From contig NZ_JABSNP010000012.1 in NCBI RefSeq assembly GCF_013294115.1, positions 93,334 through 157,333 on the forward strand: a stretch of 64,000 nt of DNA, in the 5' to 3' direction. A program made the translations under genes and the position numbers. Origin of the DNA: Hymenobacter caeli (GTDB lineage: Bacteria; Bacteroidota; Bacteroidia; Cytophagales; Hymenobacteraceae). Position 1 is the stretch's first letter. Every line of letters begins with the position of its first letter. The notes beneath the pieces are model-generated. The model was not told the DNA's origin. It ran no database searches and saw only the letters and a list, made by a program, of their open reading frames with translations. This document shows, piece after piece, positions 23,939 through 34,372 of the stretch.

Positions 23939-23970
23939 AAAAGCCCCAAATCGTGCGATTTGGGGCTTTT
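23939..23970 (-). terminator. tmRNA terminator (symmetrical, works on both strands)
   Basis: A 15-bp perfect stem (23939-23953 with 23956-23970) and 2-base loop, with A-run and T-run at the two ends. It begins 26 bases past the tmRNA 3' end. Confidence 0.9.
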
Positions 23971-23995
23971 CAAAGGGGGTTTAGCAAGCAAACGG

Positions 23996-24364
23996 TGGAG
24001 CTGCAGGGATTCGAACCCTGGTCCAGACAAGGAAATCGACGTGCTTTCTACGTGCGTATCTATGCTTAGATTTTCGAGGCGTTTCAGGCGCACATCAGGC
24101 CCTTGAAACGCCCTTAGCTGCAGTTGGGCTTCGCCCCCGAATCACAGCTCTTCGGAGGCTAGTTTCTACTTGCGACGCGCCGAACTCCCAGGTGTAAAAA
24201 CCGACCCGGGCGGCACGATGGCATTACCTAATTCTGAACTAGGCAGCCATGGCGTACGAATAGTCGCCAGTTGTTGTTTGGGCGATTTTTTAACGGGAGA
24301 GCTTCGACCAACTCCCGGCACGCTTACCCGCGAAGTACACAAGCTGTCAATTCCGGTCAGCCCC
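23996..24364 (-). ncRNA. ssrA: Transfer-messenger RNA (tmRNA, SsrA)
   Basis: A one-piece tmRNA of about 369 nt. The 5' end GGGGCTGACCGG pairs with the 3' CAGCTCC to form the acceptor stem, and GGTTCGAATCC near the 3' end is the T-arm. The 3' CCA is not fully encoded (ACC then G), so it is completed by tRNA nucleotidyltransferase. The mRNA-like part runs 24283-24239: GCC resume codon, then a 14-residue tag AQTTTGDYSYAMAA and TAG. The tag ends in hydrophobic MAA, as needed for recognition by ClpXP-type proteases. The bases before the resume codon (AAATC-GCC) resemble the E. coli AGTC-GCA context. tmRNA with SmpB rescues stalled ribosomes. Confidence 0.92.
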
Positions 24365-24540
24365 AGTAATTAAGAAGAACGAGTTTCCGCCGCGGGCCCC
24401 CGAGGGGTTCGTTGGCGGGCCGCGAAGGTACGCGGGACGGAGTAAACGCCGGGCGGCGACGAAAGGTTTCGGGCCCCGGGCCCGGCCGGCACCGCGCCGC
24501 AAACCCGCCGGCCGGGCTTTTAAACGCCCTGTTTTCGGGG

Positions 24541-24548
24541 TAACTTTG
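24541..24548 (+). promoter_or_regulatory. -7 promoter box of dnaX
   Basis: TAACTTTG is an exact TAnnTTTG match, 11 bases before the dnaX ATG, implying a very short leader. Confidence 0.55.
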
Positions 24549-24559
24549 TAGGAAGTCCT

Positions 24560-26602
<2,043 letters not shown>

Positions 26603-26671
26603 GGGCTACCGGGGGCCTCAACGGGTTGGCAAAACCCGTAAAAACCGTTTTTTATTCCCCTATCGGCCAGC

Positions 26672-26679
26672 TACCTTTG
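26672..26679 (+). promoter_or_regulatory. -7 promoter box of the M16 peptidase gene
   Basis: TACCTTTG matches TAnnTTTG exactly, 38 bases before the GTG start at 26718. A T-rich stretch lies about 20 bases upstream. Confidence 0.55.
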
Positions 26680-26717
26680 TTTTTTCGTCCTGAAGCTAGC
26701 TTTTGCCCACCCATTTC

Positions 26718-29690
26718 GTGAAAAAATCCCATTTGCTGTTGCTGCCCACGCTGGCAGTGTTGGGGCTGGCCACTACTGAATGCCGCACCAGCCAGCCCAC
26801 CGCAGCCACAACAGCGCCCGCCGCGCCCGCGCCGCCCGTAGCCGCCAAAACCTACCCCTACGAAACGGCCCCCAACGACCCGCTCAGCGCCCGCGTGTAC
26901 CACCTGGCCAACGGGCTGACGGTTTATTTGTCGGACTACAAAAACGCCCCCCGCATCCAAACCTACCTGGCCGTGCGGGCGGGCTCGAAGAACGACCCGG
27001 CCACCGCTACCGGCCTGGCCCATTACCTGGAGCACATGGTGTTCAAGGGCACGTCGCGGCTCGGCACCAAGGACTGGAGCAAAGAGAAACCCGAGCTGGA
27101 CAAGATTGAGGCCCTGTACGAGGTGTACCGCGGCGAACGCAACGACCCCGCGGCCCGCAAGCGCACCTACCACCAGATTGACTCGATTTCGGGGGTGGCG
27201 GCCCGCTACGCCGTGCCCAACGAGTACGACAAGCTGATGGGCAGCATCGGCTCGAAGGGCTCCAACGCCCACACCTCCAACGAGGAGACGGTGTACCAGG
27301 AAGACATTCCGAGCAACCAGCTCGAAAAATGGGCCGCCGTGCAGAGCGAACGCCTCAAGGAGATGGTGCCGCGCCTGTTCCACACCGAGCTGGAGGCCGT
27401 GTACGAGGAGAAAAACCGGGGCCTGGACAACGATTTCAGCAAGGAGTTTGAGACGCTGAACGCGGCGCTCTACCCCACGCACCCCTACGGCACCCAAACG
27501 ACTATCGGCACAATTGAGCACTTGCAAAACCCGTCGATTGTTGAGATTAAGAAGTATTTTGGCCAGTACTACGTGCCGAACAACGTGGCCCTGTGCCTGA
27601 GCGGCGACCTGGACTACGACCAAACCATTCGCCTGATTGATCGGTATTTCGGCGAGCTGCCGAGCAAGCCGGTACCGGTTTTCACGTCGCCGGTGGAGCA
27701 ACCGATTGCCGCGCCCCTCGTGAAGGAAGTGGTGGGGCCCCAGTCGGAAAACGTAATGCTGGGCTACCGCCTGCCCGGCAAAGCCACCCGCGACGCGGTG
27801 CGCCTGCGGATGCTGGACAAAATCCTCACCAACGGCCAGGCCGGCCTCATCGACCTCGACCTGAACCAGCAGCAGAAAGTGCTGCAAGCCGCCTCGTTCA
27901 CCGACCTCAACGACGACTATTCTACGCACGTCATCTACGGCACGCCGCGCCAGGGGCAGTCGCTGGAAGCGGTGAAGGGCCTGCTGCTGGCCGAGCTGGA
28001 CAAGGTGAAGCAGGGCCAGTTCCCGGATTGGCTGATTCCGGCCATCGTCAACAACGAAAAGCTTCAGCGCACCAAGGCCTACGAGAGCAATGAAGCCCGC
28101 GCCGGGGCCCTGTACGAAGCCTTTATTGAGCGCGTGAGCTGGGCCGACTACGTGAAGCAGCAGGACGACTTCGGCACCCTCACGAAAGCCGAAATCGTCA
28201 AGTTTGCCAACGACAACTACGGGCCCGGCTACGCCACCGTGTTCAAGCGCACCGGCAAGGACGTGAGCACGGTGAAGGTGGTGAAGCCGGCCATCACGCC
28301 GGTGCCGGCCAACCGCGACGCGGCCTCGGCCTTCTACACGCAGGTGTCGAAGCTGCCGAGCACGGAGCTACAGCCGGTGTTCGTCGATTACAAGAAGGAC
28401 ATTCAAACGGCCGAGATTAAGCCAGGGCTGCCGCTGTATTATACTAAAAACACCGAAAATGGGCTGTTCAGCCTGTTCTACGCCATCGACCTGGGTACCA
28501 ACAACGACCCGCTCTTGGACGTGGCCACCGACTACCTGCAATACCTGGGCACCGGCCAATATTCGGCGGCGCAGCTGCAACAGGAGTTCTACAAGCTGGG
28601 CTGCTCGTTCGCCGTCAGCAGCGGGCCCGACCGGGTGCTTATCAGCCTAAGCGGACTGGATGACAACCTGGAGCCGGCTCTGAAGCTATTTGAGCAATTG
28701 CTCAACAGCCCGCGTCCCGACGCGGGGGCCCTGAAGAGCCAGGTGGCCGGCATCCTCAAGCAGCGCCAGGATTCAAAGCTCAACAAGGGCGTGATTCTGA
28801 ACCAGGCCATGCTGAACTACGCGAAGTATGGGCCCCGGAATCCGTTCACCAATATTCTGAGCGAAAAGAAGTTGAATGCGTTGAAGCCCGAGCAGCTAAC
28901 CGCGCTGCTCCAGAAGCTGCCGACGTACCAGCACCGGGTGCTGTACTACGGGCCCCGGCCTGTCGAGGCCACCGTAGCCGTACTGCGTACCGAGCATCAG
29001 ACGCCTGCCAAGCTCCTCCCCGACCCGGCCGCCAAGGACTTCGCGGAGCAGCCGTTGAAGGAGAAGAAAGTTTATTGGGTGGACTACAACATGGTGCAGG
29101 CCGAAATCCTGTTCCTGACCAAGGGCGACTTGTACGACAAGGCGATGGTGCCCACGGTGAGCTTGTACAACGAATACTTCGGCGGGGGCATGGGCAGCAT
29201 TGTGTTCCAGGACTTGCGCGAGAGCAAGGCCCTGGCCTACTCGGCCGCCTCGCGCTACGCCAACGCCGACAAGCTGGGCCGCTCCAACTACATCGTGAGC
29301 TACATCGGCACCCAGAGCGACAAGCTGCCGGAGGCCATGAGCGGCATGGAAGCCCTGTTTACCGACATGCCCCTGGCCGACGCCAACCTGGAAATCGCCA
29401 AGCAGAGCATCCGCAACAGCATCGCCACCGACCGCATCACCCACGAAGGCATCCTGCTGAGCTACGAGCGGGCCCGCCGCCTGGGCCTCGACTACGACCT
29501 GCGGCGCGACGTGTACGACCAGACCCAGAAGATGAGCTTCGCGGACTTGAAGCAGTTTCAGTCCACGAAGGTGAAGGGCCAGAACCAGGTCATCCTGGTG
29601 ATTGGCTCCAAGGACCGGCTCAACTTTAAAGAACTCGCCAAATACGGCTCTGTGCAGCAGCTCACGCTGCCGGAAATCTTTGGCTATTAA
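26718..29690 (+). CDS. Two-module M16 (insulinase/pitrilysin-type) zinc metallopeptidase
   Basis: A 990-residue exported protein. The GTG start at 26718 gives leader (M)KKSHLLLLPTLAVLGLA; a Cys follows, but the box (TTEC) is not a standard lipobox. The first M16 module holds the inverted zinc motif HYLEH near residue 101 with the downstream Glu in the EAVYEEKNRG segment (~residue 222), so it should be active. The second half repeats the fold (ENGLFSLFYAIDLGTNNDP at ~580) without HxxEH, the usual inactive partner that closes the peptide chamber. It likely degrades peptides in the periplasm. The gene lies between dnaX and icd with its own -7 box. Confidence 0.92.
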   Translation: MKKSHLLLLPTLAVLGLATTECRTSQPTAATTAPAAPAPPVAAKTYPYETAPNDPLSARVYHLANGLTVYLSDYKNAPRIQTYLAVRAGSKNDPATATGLAHYLEHMVFKGTSRLGTKDWSKEKPELDKIEALYEVYRGERNDPAARKRTYHQIDSISGVAARYAVPNEYDKLMGSIGSKGSNAHTSNEETVYQEDIPSNQLEKWAAVQSERLKEMVPRLFHTELEAVYEEKNRGLDNDFSKEFETLNAALYPTHPYGTQTTIGTIEHLQNPSIVEIKKYFGQYYVPNNVALCLSGDLDYDQTIRLIDRYFGELPSKPVPVFTSPVEQPIAAPLVKEVVGPQSENVMLGYRLPGKATRDAVRLRMLDKILTNGQAGLIDLDLNQQQKVLQAASFTDLNDDYSTHVIYGTPRQGQSLEAVKGLLLAELDKVKQGQFPDWLIPAIVNNEKLQRTKAYESNEARAGALYEAFIERVSWADYVKQQDDFGTLTKAEIVKFANDNYGPGYATVFKRTGKDVSTVKVVKPAITPVPANRDAASAFYTQVSKLPSTELQPVFVDYKKDIQTAEIKPGLPLYYTKNTENGLFSLFYAIDLGTNNDPLLDVATDYLQYLGTGQYSAAQLQQEFYKLGCSFAVSSGPDRVLISLSGLDDNLEPALKLFEQLLNSPRPDAGALKSQVAGILKQRQDSKLNKGVILNQAMLNYAKYGPRNPFTNILSEKKLNALKPEQLTALLQKLPTYQHRVLYYGPRPVEATVAVLRTEHQTPAKLLPDPAAKDFAEQPLKEKKVYWVDYNMVQAEILFLTKGDLYDKAMVPTVSLYNEYFGGGMGSIVFQDLRESKALAYSAASRYANADKLGRSNYIVSYIGTQSDKLPEAMSGMEALFTDMPLADANLEIAKQSIRNSIATDRITHEGILLSYERARRLGLDYDLRRDVYDQTQKMSFADLKQFQSTKVKGQNQVILVIGSKDRLNFKELAKYGSVQQLTLPEIFGY

Positions 29691-29816
29691 TTTTTTATTC
29701 CCCCGTTGGCGGTCCTCGGTGGTCAGGCCGATGACCAGCGCGGCCGCCGCGCCGTAACAACAACCGACCGTTCCCACCTGACAATTGACCCTAAATAACC
29801 GACAACCCTTTTCCAC

Positions 29817-31082
<1,266 letters not shown>

Positions 31083-31109
31083 TGGCTTGGCAGCTGCTCG
31101 GGCAATCAT

Positions 31110-31147
31110 AAGAAACCCGCGTTGGCTTTGGCCGGCGCGGGTTTCTT
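31110..31147 (+). terminator. icd terminator
   Basis: AAGAAACCCGCG (31110-31121) pairs exactly with CGCGGGTTTCTT (31136-31147) around a 14-base loop. A short T-rich tract follows. Also symmetrical enough to serve the minus-strand methyltransferase. Confidence 0.88.
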
Positions 31148-31194
31148 TGTGAAAATACCTTCTTATTTAAAATCAAAACATCTTTCAAAAACAT

Positions 31195-31848
31195 TCACTG
31201 CTTTTTTGCAACTACATATTCGGCAAAGCCCAGCAAATCCCAAAATATACTGGGAACTACCCTTTTGTATTTAATTAAATTATGAGGGATTTTAAACGGA
31301 ATCAGCAAGATATTGTGCCAACGCCGTTGCACACCCCCGGCTATTACTCGAAACTTGTTACGCATAAACATATTATAAAATTCTTGCAGCGAATAAATAC
31401 GGACGTGGGTATCATCATCAAAAAAATTCAGCGTGCCCTTCATCTTGGGCAAAGTAGTAGAATGATAACCAGGAAATTCCACGTATATCATACCTCCTAC
31501 CCTGAGCTTGGGCAATAATCCTTCAATCACGGCATCTCCATTTGCCAAGTGTTCCACAACGTGCGCCATGACGATAAAATCGAAATAATTATTCGGGATA
31601 GCGTCAAAATTCAGTGCTTCCAAATTCATTTCGTAGAATGCCGTCATCAGCCGAAAATCATTTTCGTCGTTATGGTAGTTCTTATCCATATCGACCCCAT
31701 GGTATTCACAAGCTGGGAACCATTTTTTAGTGTTCGAGGCGGAGTGATTACCAGCGCCGATGTCTAGTAGCCTAAATGGCTGGTCATCATAAAACCGCTC
31801 TATGAATCTGAATTTGGATGGCAGCAAAATAGGTCGCAACAATTTCAT
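31195..31848 (-). CDS. Class I SAM-dependent methyltransferase, AT-rich
   Basis: A 217-residue protein with the Rossmann methyltransferase fold: RLLDIGAGNHSASNTKK (motif I, SAM-binding) near residue 27, HGVDMDKNY (acidic ribose ligand) near residue 51, FDFIVMAHVVEHLANGD near residue 88 and LRVGGMIYVEFPG near residue 115. The VVEH and RVGG forms are typical of methyltransferases in surface-polysaccharide or cofactor pathways; the substrate is unknown. The gene is clearly more AT-rich than its neighbours, suggesting recent transfer. Its ATG comes one base after the stop of a truncated ORF (31850-32077), a coupling that implies a former operon. Confidence 0.82.
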   Translation of the reverse strand: MKLLRPILLPSKFRFIERFYDDQPFRLLDIGAGNHSASNTKKWFPACEYHGVDMDKNYHNDENDFRLMTAFYEMNLEALNFDAIPNNYFDFIVMAHVVEHLANGDAVIEGLLPKLRVGGMIYVEFPGYHSTTLPKMKGTLNFFDDDTHVRIYSLQEFYNMFMRNKFRVIAGGVQRRWHNILLIPFKIPHNLIKYKRVVPSIFWDLLGFAEYVVAKKQ

Positions 31849-31849
31849 A

Positions 31850-32077
31850 TTATTTTGAAGTAGCAGCAATCAAAGTAGGAGGGGAATCGAAAATAGTCAC
31901 CAAGTCTTGACCTGAAAATTTCGCTTTGTTCCACGTTATCCCTAGCAGTCTAGCCGCAATGGATACTGGCCGCAGCTTCTTTTTGATGGAAACAAGCAAT
32001 GGGGTGACGACCAGACCGGTTGCGCCAAACAACGATTTTTCGGCCCGCAATGCTGAAATAAGGCCACGTCGGCACAA
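31850..32077 (-). pseudogene. 3' remnant of an unknown gene coupled to the methyltransferase
   Basis: An open frame of about 75 codons that ends one base before the methyltransferase ATG. It has no internal ATG, and a stop lies directly before its first possible start (TTG). The residues (ARLLGITWNKAKFSGQDLV, then FDSPPTLIAA) look like real coding sequence, not a shadow. I do not recognise the family. Best read as the C-terminal end of a gene whose 5' part was lost when the flanking GC-rich DNA was joined here. Confidence 0.4.
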
Positions 32078-32252
32078 TTATACACCTGCGACGGCTGTTT
32101 CGTCCGCACCCGGGCAGTTGCGTTGCTCATCGGCTGCAAGGTTACCGGCTAAACAACGCTCGCCGGAGCTGGCGGCTTTGCTGAGGATGCTACGGCCCGC
32201 GCAACGCCACGCCCCACGCGGCCGGGGCGTTTCCTTACCGCACGGCCAATCG

Positions 32253-32260
32253 TACCTTTG
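32253..32260 (+). promoter_or_regulatory. -7 promoter box of the aminotransferase gene
   Basis: TACCTTTG matches TAnnTTTG exactly and ends six bases before the ATG at 32267, so the transcript would be leaderless or nearly so, unless a later ATG (32297) is used. Confidence 0.5.
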
Positions 32261-32266
32261 CCCGGT

Positions 32267-33499
32267 ATGCCACCACTCTCCCACCGCGGCCAGGCCATGC
32301 CGGTGTCGCCGTTTCGCAAGTTATTGCCCTTTGCCGAGGCTGCCAAGCAGGCCGGCAAGGTCGTTTATCCGCTCAACATCGGCCAGCCCGACGTGCTCAC
32401 GCCGCCCGAAATGCTGGACGCGGTGCGCCACGCCGACCTCACGATTTTGGGCTACGCGCCCGGCGCGGGCACCGAGAGCTACCGCCACAAGCTGGCGGCC
32501 TACTACCAGCGGGCGGGCATCCCGGCGCGGTTCGAGGACGTGATGGTGACGACGGCGGGCAGCGAGGCCATCCTGTTCGCGATGCTTACCTGCCTCAACC
32601 CCGGCGACGAAGTGATTGTGGCCGAGCCGTTTTACGGCACGTACACAGCGTTTGCCATCGCGGCGGGCGTGGCCATCGTGGCCGTGACGGCGCACATCGA
32701 GGACGGCTTTGCCCTGCCGCCGCTGGCCGATTTTGAGGCCGTCATCACGGAGCGCACCCGCGCCATCCTCATCTGCAACCCCAGCAACCCCACCGGCTAC
32801 GTGTACCGGCGCGACGAACTGGAGGCCCTGCTGGGCCTGTGCATCCGCCACGACCTGTACCTGCTCTCCGACGAGGCCTACCGCGAGTACTGCTACGACG
32901 GGGCCGTTTCGACCAGCGTGCTGAGCTTGGCCGGCGGCGAGCAGCACACCGTGGTGCTCGACACCATCTCGAAGCGCTACAGCGCCTGCGGGGCCCGCGT
33001 GGGGGCCCTCGTCACGCGCAACCCGGCCGTGTGGCAGGCGGCCCTGCGCTTCGGGCAAATGCGCATCTGCCCGCCGGTGCTGGAAATGCTGGCCGCCGAG
33101 GCCGCCGCCGACTTGCCGCCGTCTTACTTCGACGGCACCCGCGCCGAGTACCAGGCCCGGCGCGACCTGACCGTGGCCCGCCTGCGGGCCATGCCGGGCG
33201 TGACCTGCCCCGTGCCGGGCGGGGCGTTCTACGTGGTGGCCCGCCTGCCCGTAGACGATGCCGAGAAGTTCGGGCAGTGGCTGCTGGAAGAATTTACGCT
33301 GGACAACCAAACGCTGATGCTCTCGCCGGCCAACGGCTTTTACCACACCGCGGGCCTGGGCCGGCAGGAAGTGCGCCTCGCCTACGTCATCAACCGCACT
33401 GCCCTCGACGCGGCGTTCGACTGCCTGGCCCAGGCGCTGCGCGTGTATCCGGGCCGCACTGCGCAACTTGCGGACGCGGCCGCCGTAGCGACGGCTTGA
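32267..33499 (+). CDS. PLP-dependent class I/II aminotransferase
   Basis: A 410-residue fold-type I aminotransferase. Motifs: YPLNIGQPDVLTPPEM near the N-terminus, TTAGSEAILFAMLTCLNPGDEV (cofactor phosphate binding) near residue 93, CNPSNPTGYVY near residue 169, LSDEAYREYCYDG (Asp and Tyr contacts with PLP) near residue 202, and the Schiff-base Lys in DTISKRYSACG near residue 235. The C-terminal substrate Arg region (GRQEVRLAYVIN) is present. It may act on aspartate or aromatic/branched amino acids; specificity cannot be read. Starts: ATG 32267 preferred, with ATG 32297 as alternative. Confidence 0.9.
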   Translation: MPPLSHRGQAMPVSPFRKLLPFAEAAKQAGKVVYPLNIGQPDVLTPPEMLDAVRHADLTILGYAPGAGTESYRHKLAAYYQRAGIPARFEDVMVTTAGSEAILFAMLTCLNPGDEVIVAEPFYGTYTAFAIAAGVAIVAVTAHIEDGFALPPLADFEAVITERTRAILICNPSNPTGYVYRRDELEALLGLCIRHDLYLLSDEAYREYCYDGAVSTSVLSLAGGEQHTVVLDTISKRYSACGARVGALVTRNPAVWQAALRFGQMRICPPVLEMLAAEAAADLPPSYFDGTRAEYQARRDLTVARLRAMPGVTCPVPGGAFYVVARLPVDDAEKFGQWLLEEFTLDNQTLMLSPANGFYHTAGLGRQEVRLAYVINRTALDAAFDCLAQALRVYPGRTAQLADAAAVATA

Positions 33500-33524
33500 T
33501 TACCGCTCCTTATTTTTTGTGCCC

Positions 33525-34211
33525 ATGACTCCCGTTTCGCCTCCCACCCAAGCACCGGCTGCCCTGCCTACCCACGACTACTCCGCCCCGTTGCGTGTCT
33601 GGCACTGGGGCAACGCGCTGCTGGTAACGGGCCAGCTGCTGACCATTCTATTTTTGAAGGTCATCGTGAACGCTCGCTCGGCCATCCCAGAATTTATTAA
33701 GGCGGGAACCAAGGACGGCGTGGTGCCCACTGAACAGCAAGGACGGGCGTTTGCTCACATTATCAGCGACCGAATCTGGGACTGGCACATCGCCATCGGG
33801 CTGGCGCTGGCGGCGTTCTGGCTGCTGCGCGTGGCCCTGGAACTACGGGGCCCTGCCGAGGTACGCTTCTCAACGCGCCTGCTGCTGGTGGCCCGCAAGT
33901 ACCGCCTGGCCCCGCCCGCCGACAAGGGCGACGCCCGCCACGACCTGTTTGCGAAGGCTACTTACGCGCTGTTTTATGCTTTTTTGACCGTCATGGTCAT
34001 CACTGGCTTGGCCCTTACCTGGGCTGACGACGTATCATTTCTGCACAGTATTGAGCACACGGTGAAAGAAGTGCACAACGTGACCATGTATTTGATTATT
34101 GGCTTCTTCGTGCTGCATTTGGCCGGCGTGTTGTGGTCGGAAATCACCGAGGACCACGGCCTTATCTCGCGGATGGTCAGCGGCATCAAAGCCGGCAACC
34201 AGCGCGCTTAG
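33525..34211 (+). CDS. Cytochrome b/b6-type integral membrane protein
   Basis: A 228-residue protein with four hydrophobic helices: WGNALLVTGQLLTILFLKV, IAIGLALAAFWLLRVAL, ATYALFYAFLTVMVITGLAL and MYLIIGFFVLHLAGVLW. His residues at helix ends (RVWHWGN, WDWHIAIG, EVHNVTMY, VLHLAG) fit di-heme cytochrome b561/Ni-Fe hydrogenase b-subunit proteins. It should carry electrons in the membrane, but no partner dehydrogenase or hydrogenase is adjacent. The ATG at 33525 was chosen; a GTG lies six bases upstream. It ends convergently with the M1 peptidase gene across a 20-bp palindromic terminator. Confidence 0.82.
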   Translation: MTPVSPPTQAPAALPTHDYSAPLRVWHWGNALLVTGQLLTILFLKVIVNARSAIPEFIKAGTKDGVVPTEQQGRAFAHIISDRIWDWHIAIGLALAAFWLLRVALELRGPAEVRFSTRLLLVARKYRLAPPADKGDARHDLFAKATYALFYAFLTVMVITGLALTWADDVSFLHSIEHTVKEVHNVTMYLIIGFFVLHLAGVLWSEITEDHGLISRMVSGIKAGNQRA

Positions 34212-34312
34212 CCACGGCAGCCCCCGGGGCCCTGCATGCGCTTGGCTCACCGCGACGCTGCGACGCCGGGGCCCTGATTACCAGGCCAGCGCCCTTTTGA
34301 GCCCTTGACTAC

Positions 34313-34352
34313 ACGCGAAAAGAGCGGCTCCCGGGAGCCGCTCTTTTCGCGT
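34313..34352. terminator. Bidirectional terminator, 20-bp perfect palindrome
   Basis: Bases 34313-34332 are the exact reverse complement of 34333-34352 (centre CCCGGG), giving a long stem between the convergent cytochrome b and M1 peptidase genes. It includes AAAAG/CTTTT near each end. Confidence 0.88.
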
Positions 34353-34372
34353 GGGCAGGAAGCAACGGTCGC

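Noticed and set aside
23996..24030. Apparent tRNA gene end (T-arm GGTTCGAATCC and acceptor strand)
   Set aside because: No anticodon or D-arm at tRNA distance; the pairing partner lies ~360 bases away, making this the tmRNA 3' end.
23531..24106. Open frames overlapping the sugar operon leader and tmRNA
   Set aside because: They overlap a structural RNA and its terminator and have no protein character beyond a chance Cys/Arg-rich run.
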